DNA from: CAZSLZ01 sp964607865
Lineage (GTDB): Bacteria; Vulcanimicrobiota; JAJTBE01; CAZSLZ01
Direction of reading: 5' to 3'
Assembly: GCA_964607865.1 (NCBI GenBank)
Contig: CAZSLZ010000003.1
Coordinates: 1-55,204, forward strand
DNA length: 55,204 bases
Shown here: in pieces, positions 50,073 through 55,204 of the stretch
Position numbering within the stretch: the first letter of the stretch is position 1
Layout: each line of letters opens with the position of its first letter
Position numbers and translations under genes: made by a program
Notes under the pieces: generated by a model
Databases searched by the model: none
Told to the model about the DNA's origin: nothing
Seen by the model: the letters and a program-made list of their open reading frames with translations, nothing else

Positions 50073-51239
50073 TTAGGTCCAGAACAATCTGGGGTCGTTG
50101 TAATGGTCGGTTGCGGTTCTTCCACCCCACCAGGTGTTTTTGCCTTTGGCCAACATTTTGTTGTTGTTGTGGACTCCCAGGTTTCTGTCCTGAGTGTAAA
50201 CGTTCTGATAAATAAACTGGCCTTTCTTGTTGTAACCCACATATGAAGTTTCTCCGTCGGGCTGATAAGCTTCCTGCAGAGCAGTCTGCTGGGGGTTGAA
50301 GCTGACACCGGTGATTTCATTCTTGCTGTTGTTAATGTGAATGCCCTGGCCGCCGTCATAGATACTCATATTTTTAATGACTCCCTGAGGGCTGTCGGCG
50401 TTCATGGTAATCTTGGTGCCATCGCCAAGAACCAGAGACCTGTCTTTGCCTTCCCAGTCTTTAATTCTCTTACCGTTAACATTTTCATGGGGGTCTCCCC
50501 AGTGTTTTACTGTGTTTTTGCCTGAGGGGTCGGTTATGGTTACGGTATGGCCTTTAATATTAACATTGTAACCGCCGCTGGTCTGGTAGGATATGGGTTT
50601 GCCCTTACCGGCCTGCTGTAACTGGCCGCCTCTTACGGGCTGCTGGAATCCCATTCCCATCATGCCCATCTGCATTCCGCCGCCATGCATTCCGCCGGCC
50701 ATTGCCATTCCGAATCCGCCCATTGGGGTCTGCATTCCCATCATCATCATTCCGCCGGACATACCGCCCATGCCCATCTGCATACCGCCCATGCCCATCT
50801 GCATACCGCCCATGCCCATCTGCATGCCGCCCATGCCCATCTGCATGCCGCCCATGTCCATACCGGGCATCATTATTCCGCCGCCCATCATCATTCCTCC
50901 ACCCGTCATTTGAGGCATGGGAGGATAGAAAGGAGCCTGGCGAGGGGGTTTCTTCTTTGAACCAAATAATTTGCCCAAAAGTTTACCGGCTACGCCACCA
51001 AACAATGCGCCGCCAATTGCGCCGGGCACGCCGCCCATTGCCAGTCCGGCCAAGCCGCCTATTAAGGCGCCGCCACCGGCACCGGATTTACCCTGCATCC
51101 CCTTAGAAGCACTGAATGCGCCGATACCAAAACCTGCCAGACCACCTATCGGCCCGCCCAGCAAAAAGCCGGGAAGCGCACCCATCATACCTGCACCCAT
51201 AGTCTTCATAAAACCTGACTGAGCAATTGAATTAAACAT
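50073..51239 (-). CDS. Glycine-zipper / Met-Gly-repeat protein with a DUF1521 autocleavage-type domain
   Basis: A 388-residue protein with no classical signal peptide. Residues ~15-90 are Gly/Ala-rich with glycine-zipper spacing (GGLAGLAMGGVPGAIGGALFGG), suggesting membrane insertion or self-association. Residues ~105-200 are Met/Gly-rich, including four tandem MQMGMGG units. The C-terminal ~180 residues match DUF1521: VTITDPSGKNTVKHWGDPH, LGDGTKITMNADSP, and MSIYDGGQGIHINN. In the rhizobial effector NopE1 this domain is a metal-ion-inducible autocleavage domain cut at GD-PHVD; here the site reads GDPHEN (Asp249-Pro250). Cleavage here is inferred. AGGAGG precedes the ATG. The gene is single, with its own terminator. 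Confidence 0.8.
   Translation of the reverse strand: MFNSIAQSGFMKTMGAGMMGALPGFLLGGPIGGLAGFGIGAFSASKGMQGKSGAGGGALIGGLAGLAMGGVPGAIGGALFGGVAGKLLGKLFGSKKKPPRQAPFYPPMPQMTGGGMMMGGGIMMPGMDMGGMQMGMGGMQMGMGGMQMGMGGMQMGMGGMSGGMMMMGMQTPMGGFGMAMAGGMHGGGMQMGMMGMGFQQPVRGGQLQQAGKGKPISYQTSGGYNVNIKGHTVTITDPSGKNTVKHWGDPHENVNGKRIKDWEGKDRSLVLGDGTKITMNADSPQGVIKNMSIYDGGQGIHINNSKNEITGVSFNPQQTALQEAYQPDGETSYVGYNKKGQFIYQNVYTQDRNLGVHNNNKMLAKGKNTWWGGRTATDHYNDPRLFWT
50761..50860 (-). repeat. In-frame 21 bp tandem repeat coding for MQMGMGG
   Basis: Four copies of a 21 bp unit (on the + strand ATACCGCCCATGCCCATCTGC, the last with one change), plus a partial fifth, lie inside the DUF1521 gene. The copies are nearly identical at the DNA level, so recent expansion or contraction is likely. 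Confidence 0.9.
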
Positions 51240-51536
51240 ATTAGAACCTCCTAAAAAATTTGAATTTTTAATATTTAAAAACTTAATACTTATCCAGTTG
51301 ATTCACTAACTTATCACGCCCATTATATGAAAAGTAAATACTTGCGGAAATTTTTCTTTAAAGTTAACAATTCTGTAACATTCAGCCCAAACCCCATGGT
51401 TAAGCCAGTGTTATATTAAAAAACTGTTAATAAACCTGGGCGGAAAAAAATTTTTCAAAATTTACATGCTTAATTCACTGCACTTAACAAAAAACCTGTT
51501 TTTTTGTTAACATTTTTGTTACATTCATACTTTAGT
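51240..51536. promoter_or_regulatory. Upstream region of the DUF1521 gene with TTAACA-type repeats
   Basis: A leftward -10 TATAAT lies at 51327-51322, with a weak TTTCCG -35. TTAACA-type direct repeats occur at 51364 (TTAACA five bases before GTAACA) and, with a longer spacing, at 51507. The rest of the ~300 bases is AT-rich. No gene is present. The region also holds the end of the HEAT-like gene's transcript, but no convincing terminator is seen. Confidence 0.4.
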
Positions 51537-52664
51537 TTAAATCCGTTCCCGAACCGAAGGATCATTTTCATGTTTTTTAAAATCATCCAGAAGTCTTACT
51601 GCGTCCGGTGTCTTCTTGCGTACAAATTTCAGATAGTTTATTACTGCAATTTTCCCCGTTCTGTTATTGGAAAAACTGTTGTAATAAATATTACGCATAC
51701 ATCTTACGGGGCCGGTGATCCGGGTCGCCTGGCAGACTTCCACCGCCTTCAATAAAATATTGGAATTGCCATTTTTTAAAGCCCAGTATAAGGAATTCAA
51801 TAAGGGCTGTGGGTTTGAAGGGCGGTTGTAAAGCATCATATTCTTTACTGCTTCCAATACAGCCTTCTGCATATTTTCCGACCCCGTTTTAGAAATGGCC
51901 TTATAGTAAAAAACTTCGTAATTGGAGGATAACAATCCATAAGCCATCATGGCGCCATAAACAATGGGAGAATCTAAATTTTCCCTTGCTGAAAGAACTC
52001 TTTTTATCAAGTTCAGATCTTCTTTATTCCCAGCTAATCCTAAAAGAAAACAATAAAAACTTTTACGATTTTCTTTTACCTCAGGAGTGGAAATTAAATA
52101 TCGCAGGCTTTCTCTGTCAATTGCAGGGGCGGCCTTTTTTAAATCCTTATATGAAGCCATACCCAGCTGGGCAAAAGAATCCCAGGCAATGAATTCATTC
52201 CGGGAATCCACTTGGGTGAACAGCCAGCGCAGCCTTCCCTCCTCGTCGTCATTCTCCATAAATTCCTGTGTCTTCAAGGTGTATTCATACATCTGTTTCT
52301 TTTTGTCATGGTAGAAGGCGTTGAGTTCATAAAAATCCACCCCGCCCTTGCTGGAGCGGAACAGATAAATTACTCCGATGGATTTTACCGGTTCTTTAAT
52401 TAATGAATTGATATAGAAATAATCGCCTTTTTTCCATTTTCCACCCTTGACGTTGGAAAAAACCTGAATTTCTGTTAAGTTCCCCTTTTGTTCAGATTTT
52501 ATTTTTTCCATAATTTTTCCGTAAATAACCAGATCCGATTCGTAAAGACGGTCGTAAACCGTCATTTTATCGCTGGGGCCGTAGGGAGAAGTATGCCCCT
52601 GCCCGGTGGAAATTGCCGTAAATAGAAATATTAATGAAAGAAATTTTATAATGTTCTTTTGCAT
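51537..52664 (-). CDS. Secreted HEAT-repeat-like protein, 375 aa
   Basis: I do not recognise the family by name. The start is ATG 52664, with GGAGGTCGAT directly before it. The longer open frame to 52748 overlaps the upstream radical SAM gene and is rejected. A signal peptide follows (IIKFLSLIFLFTAISTGQG). The N-terminal third is beta-rich (SDLVIYGKIMEKIKSEQKG, LTEIQVFSNVKGGKWKKGD), like the small beta-barrel seen in some secreted proteins. The C-terminal two thirds are repeated helix pairs (YGAMMAYGLLSSNYEVFYYK, AVLEAVKNMMLYNRPSNPQP) suggesting HEAT-like repeats. It lies 13 bases after the radical SAM gene and is the last gene of that operon. Confidence 0.72.
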   Translation of the reverse strand: MQKNIIKFLSLIFLFTAISTGQGHTSPYGPSDKMTVYDRLYESDLVIYGKIMEKIKSEQKGNLTEIQVFSNVKGGKWKKGDYFYINSLIKEPVKSIGVIYLFRSSKGGVDFYELNAFYHDKKKQMYEYTLKTQEFMENDDEEGRLRWLFTQVDSRNEFIAWDSFAQLGMASYKDLKKAAPAIDRESLRYLISTPEVKENRKSFYCFLLGLAGNKEDLNLIKRVLSARENLDSPIVYGAMMAYGLLSSNYEVFYYKAISKTGSENMQKAVLEAVKNMMLYNRPSNPQPLLNSLYWALKNGNSNILLKAVEVCQATRITGPVRCMRNIYYNSFSNNRTGKIAVINYLKFVRKKTPDAVRLLDDFKKHENDPSVRERI

Positions 52665-52677
52665 ATCGACCTCCGTA

Positions 52678-53619
52678 TTAACCGAAAATTTTCCATATAT
52701 TCTTTCGATAGTTGCCCTTATCCAGCCGGAGCCCTTTCCGGGTGGCATAATCGACAGCCTTCTTATAATCTGAGGGAGAAACCCTTCTGTCTATTTCTGC
52801 ATATTTATTTGCATTATAACAGGGACGGTATTGATCAAGTAAATTCAGGTAGGTGTTTTTGGATATTTCACTGGCAAGCCAATCTATTATTGCAAGGGTA
52901 TCATTCAGGCAACCGGGCATTAAGAGATGGCGTACCAGAATGCCCTTTTCTGCCAGGCCGTTTTTGTCCATGGTTAAATCTCCTGCCTGCCGATGCATAA
53001 TCTTCAGGGCTTTTTTTGCCACATCGGCATAGTCGGTAGCGTTAGAGTATTTCCGGGCTTTTTCGTTGTCCCAGAATTTAAAATCCGGCATATAAATATC
53101 CACAATGCCTTCCAGAATTTCAAGGGCATCTTCAGATTCGTACCCGCCACAATTCCAAACCAGGGGAATTGAGAGCCCTCTTGATGTGGCTATTTCCAGT
53201 GCTTCCAGAATCATGGGCATCTGGTGGGTGGGGGTTACCAGGTTCAGGTTATGGCAACCCCGGGCCTGGAGCTCCAGAAATATTTCTGCCAATTCATTAA
53301 CAGAATAAGTTTTGCCGTAGCCAGTCTGGGAGATATCATAATTCTGGCAGAAAACACAACCCAGGTTGCAATAGGAAAAGAATACCGTACCCGACCCCCT
53401 GTTTCCCGACAGGGGAGTTTCCTCTCCATGGTGGGGGCCATGACTCGCCACAATTAACTTATCGGCAGCCCTGCAGTATCCGGTATTTCCTTCCCACCTG
53501 TCAACAGCGCAATTTCTGGGGCACAACTTACATTGAGCCATTAACTGCCGGGCCTGTTCAATTTTTTTCTTGCCCATATTCTGTAGAGTTTTTACATAAA
53601 CCGGACTGTAATCAATCAT
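52678..53619 (-). CDS. Radical SAM protein, PflA-like (COG1313 type)
   Basis: A 313-residue radical SAM enzyme of the putative pyruvate-formate-lyase-activating-like group. The SAM-cluster motif CxxxCxxC is CNLGCVFC (Cys84, Cys88, Cys91). A second, N-terminal set of four Cys (CKLCPRNC at 30-37, and C49 in NTGYC) is typical of this group and may hold a further cluster. NLVTPTHQMP and WNCGGYES follow in the TIM barrel. No pyruvate formate-lyase or other glycyl radical enzyme is nearby, so the target is unknown. It sits between a TPR protein (11 bases upstream) and a secreted HEAT-like protein. Confidence 0.88.
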   Translation of the reverse strand: MIDYSPVYVKTLQNMGKKKIEQARQLMAQCKLCPRNCAVDRWEGNTGYCRAADKLIVASHGPHHGEETPLSGNRGSGTVFFSYCNLGCVFCQNYDISQTGYGKTYSVNELAEIFLELQARGCHNLNLVTPTHQMPMILEALEIATSRGLSIPLVWNCGGYESEDALEILEGIVDIYMPDFKFWDNEKARKYSNATDYADVAKKALKIMHRQAGDLTMDKNGLAEKGILVRHLLMPGCLNDTLAIIDWLASEISKNTYLNLLDQYRPCYNANKYAEIDRRVSPSDYKKAVDYATRKGLRLDKGNYRKNIWKIFG

Positions 53620-53630
53620 GAATTCAGTTT

Positions 53631-54920
53631 TTATTCCTCATCCTGAATTTTATCTTCTATAATTTCCGGCTCTTTGTTATCTGAATCTGGTTTTTCGATT
53701 TTTGTGGTTTCTTCCAGGGAGTTATCCTTCAGGGCAGGCTTGTTGTCAGTTTTTGAGCTTCTTCCAACTGAACCCAGAAACTTTTCGGCAGAGCTTGTTA
53801 TTATTACATCACCGGGGGATATTGCCACAAACAGAATCTGGCTGTCAGCGCCTATGGGTTTTAACAAAGACATTACAGCCCTGGATTTTTCTCCATCCCG
53901 GCTCAGATCAATCAAGGCATAATCATTGCTTTTCTCAATTTCCAAAGATTCCCCGGAATTTTCTCCCGGTTCATCCTGCTTCTGGAAACGCCGGATATCC
54001 AGTAAAGTTACCTCCTGGAGTTTCATCTGTTCAAGAAAATCCTTGAACTCCTGGTTGGGTTCCAGCAGCAAAGTTTTAATATCCTTATCTTCCAGGACAT
54101 GATAATCGGGAAATTTAACCAGATAAAGATCCTGTTCGTCCTGGTAAGTCACGTAAATAACGTCGAGGCCGGCAGAGAGGTTTATTACCCGTTTGAATTC
54201 ATATTCGGGTGGAAGTTTAAAATTCACAATCTTCTGTGCTTCTGCCAGGTCCCGTTTGAACATCTCGGATATTTTTTCTCTGGAATTAATGCGTTTGAGG
54301 GCATCCGAAGCCACGGTGTTGTTTTGTTTAAGCTCCAGGGCCTTTTCGTAGGCTTCCCGGGCTTCCACATAGTTTTTCTGGCTTTCGTAAATCAGCCCCA
54401 GTAAATAATAACCCTTATCATAACCCGGATATTTCCCGGTAAGGGCCTTTGCAACTTCCCCGGCCCGGGAAAGTTTATCTCTTTTATACAAAATAACACC
54501 CAGGTTGTAACGGGCTTTTCTGTAACCGGGATTCACTTTCAGAGCTTCCTTATAAAGCATGGTTGCTTCTATGTTGTTATCCTGCTTCTGATAAATCAAA
54601 CCCAGGTTGTTCAGGGCTTTATAGTAATCAGGCTCAATCTCTATGGTTTTCTTGTAGGCATTTATAGCTTCGTCATAATTTTTCAGAAAATAGTTTGCCA
54701 CGCCTATTTTATAATGGCAGTCGGGGTTTTGGTGGGCTTTTTCCAGTGCCTGACTGTATTTTTCCAGAGCCTGGCCATATTCTTTTTGTAAAATCAGGCT
54801 GTCACCTTCATCAAGCAGCTGTTGGACGTCGGTGGCCGGGGTTTCCTGGGCGTAAGCGGAAATTATAACTGTAATTAACAAAAAGATAATAAGAACGTAA
54901 AAGCGCTTGAAATTTTTCAT
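53631..54920 (-). CDS. Secreted TPR protein, 429 aa
   Basis: A signal peptide is present (KRFYVLIIFLLITVIISAYA). It is followed by four or five TPR repeats in residues ~30-205, e.g. YGQALEKYSQALEKAHQNPD, YDEAINAYKKTIEIEPDYYK and NYVEAREAYEKALELKQ. The middle ~150 residues are a mixed alpha/beta domain of unknown type (INLSAGLDVIYVTYQDEQDL). The C-terminal ~50 residues are acidic and low-complexity. It lies 11 bases before the radical SAM gene and 23 bases after the small membrane protein gene, so it is the second gene of a four-gene leftward operon. TPRs suggest a scaffold in the periplasm. Confidence 0.8.
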   Translation of the reverse strand: MKNFKRFYVLIIFLLITVIISAYAQETPATDVQQLLDEGDSLILQKEYGQALEKYSQALEKAHQNPDCHYKIGVANYFLKNYDEAINAYKKTIEIEPDYYKALNNLGLIYQKQDNNIEATMLYKEALKVNPGYRKARYNLGVILYKRDKLSRAGEVAKALTGKYPGYDKGYYLLGLIYESQKNYVEAREAYEKALELKQNNTVASDALKRINSREKISEMFKRDLAEAQKIVNFKLPPEYEFKRVINLSAGLDVIYVTYQDEQDLYLVKFPDYHVLEDKDIKTLLLEPNQEFKDFLEQMKLQEVTLLDIRRFQKQDEPGENSGESLEIEKSNDYALIDLSRDGEKSRAVMSLLKPIGADSQILFVAISPGDVIITSSAEKFLGSVGRSSKTDNKPALKDNSLEETTKIEKPDSDNKEPEIIEDKIQDEE

Positions 54921-54943
54921 TTATTCCTCCACCGATTTGTATA

Positions 54944-55204
54944 TCAGGTTACTTTGGATAATTTTTTTTCTTTATTTTCAGGGGTTTCATCTGGGGTTTC
55001 CGGTTCCTCGGGCTCCACTGCGCCAAAACGGGAACGAAGATAGATAGCTATTCCCAGGAAAAGAATTATCAGGCCCAAAAATAATCCCTTCATCAGAGTT
55101 ATGGTATCCTGGGCATCTATATCCATGGTTCGGATATTCATATTTACAAGGTAAGCCTGGATTAAAATAAGGGCAACTGAGATGACAATCAGAATATTTG
55201 CTAC
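54944..55204 (-). CDS. Small two-helix membrane protein, N-terminus beyond the window
   Basis: The frame is open from the right window edge to a stop at 54944, so the true start lies outside. The visible 86 residues hold two hydrophobic helices: one at the edge (VANILIVISVALILIQAYL) and one later (GLFLGLIILFLGIAIYL). A short polar, acidic C-terminal tail rich in Glu and Pro follows. An ATG at 55141 exists but would split the first helix from the chain. The ORF shows no family motif I recognise. It is the first gene in the leftward operon that also holds the TPR, radical SAM and HEAT-like genes. Confidence 0.7.
   Translation of the reverse strand, partial: VANILIVISVALILIQAYLVNMNIRTMDIDAQDTITLMKGLFLGLIILFLGIAIYLRSRFGAVEPEEPETPDETPENKEKKLSKVT

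Noticed and set aside
50761..50860. CRISPR array
   Set aside because: The repeat units are directly tandem (21 bp, no spacers) and keep the reading frame of a protein gene.
50593..51222. Pro/Ile- and His-rich rightward ORFs over the DUF1521 gene
   Set aside because: They are the complementary strand of the Met-Gly repeat region; the leftward frame has the conserved domain and a good RBS.
51537..52748. 403 aa form of the HEAT-like protein
   Set aside because: The N-terminal extension overlaps the radical SAM gene; ATG 52664 has a perfect GGAGGT and starts the signal peptide.

Overview
The window is 55 kb of a bacterial chromosome, moderately AT-rich, with about 48 protein genes, no recognisable tRNA, rRNA or CRISPR array, and no transposase. 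The gene content points to an anaerobic bacterium with a two-membrane (diderm) envelope. A Wza-type SLBB polysaccharide export protein, a type IV prepilin and a GspC/PilP-like protein suggest an outer membrane. A fused ADP-forming acetate-CoA ligase, an RnfC subunit and a PflA-like radical SAM protein suggest fermentative metabolism. The phylum cannot be fixed from the sequence. WhiA together with many secreted TPR, propeller and pilin-like proteins would fit a poorly cultured candidate phylum (Riflebacteria-like is only a guess).

Left part (1-19.3 kb): a 5'-complete but edge-truncated PEP carboxykinase; a leftward envelope operon (SLBB export protein, YihY-family membrane protein, small protein); a rightward run with ADP-forming acetate-CoA ligase, a DUF58 protein, a small DUF6941-like protein, coaE and a coiled-coil protein; a site-2-protease-like M50 peptidase; a DUF952 protein; a TIM-barrel isomerase-like protein; and a leftward operon of a flavodoxin-like protein, a four-part sugar-nucleotidyltransferase/mutase-like fusion, an unknown acidic protein and a lone rnfC.

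Middle (19.3-37.7 kb): the translation cluster rpsB-tsf-pyrH-frr with a consensus promoter, a nested hairpin leader before rpsB and hairpin terminators or attenuators inside the cluster. Next is a glycolytic operon, whiA-gapA-pgk-tpiA, behind a promoter overlapped by a perfect 7+1+7 palindrome. Then come a PHP phosphoesterase, mnmG with a small membrane protein, glutamate dehydrogenase, and a leftward trio (Gfo/Idh/MocA oxidoreductase, ychF, sugar-kinase-like APH). A type IV prepilin gene with an in-frame amber codon lies upstream of the trio.

Right part (37.8-55.2 kb): an accessory-looking region of lineage-specific proteins. It holds a zinc-ribbon/degenerate-kinase/beta-propeller protein, several secreted proteins of unknown role (one with EF-hand-like loops, one propeller-like, one TPR, one NTF2-like), a clostripain-family peptidase, a frameshifted gene, two proteins sharing a helical C-terminal module, a GspC/PilP-like protein, a glycine-zipper/Met-Gly-repeat protein ending in a DUF1521-type (metal-induced autocleavage) domain, and a four-gene leftward operon (membrane protein, TPR protein, radical SAM enzyme, HEAT-like secreted protein).

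Six intergenic regions carry the same composite, non-coding repeat. Its two ends are inverted versions of one ~36 bp motif, and it occurs in both orientations. Three intergenic regions carry TTAACA-type direct repeats with an 11 bp period. All functional calls are from reading the sequence and family knowledge; no database search was run.
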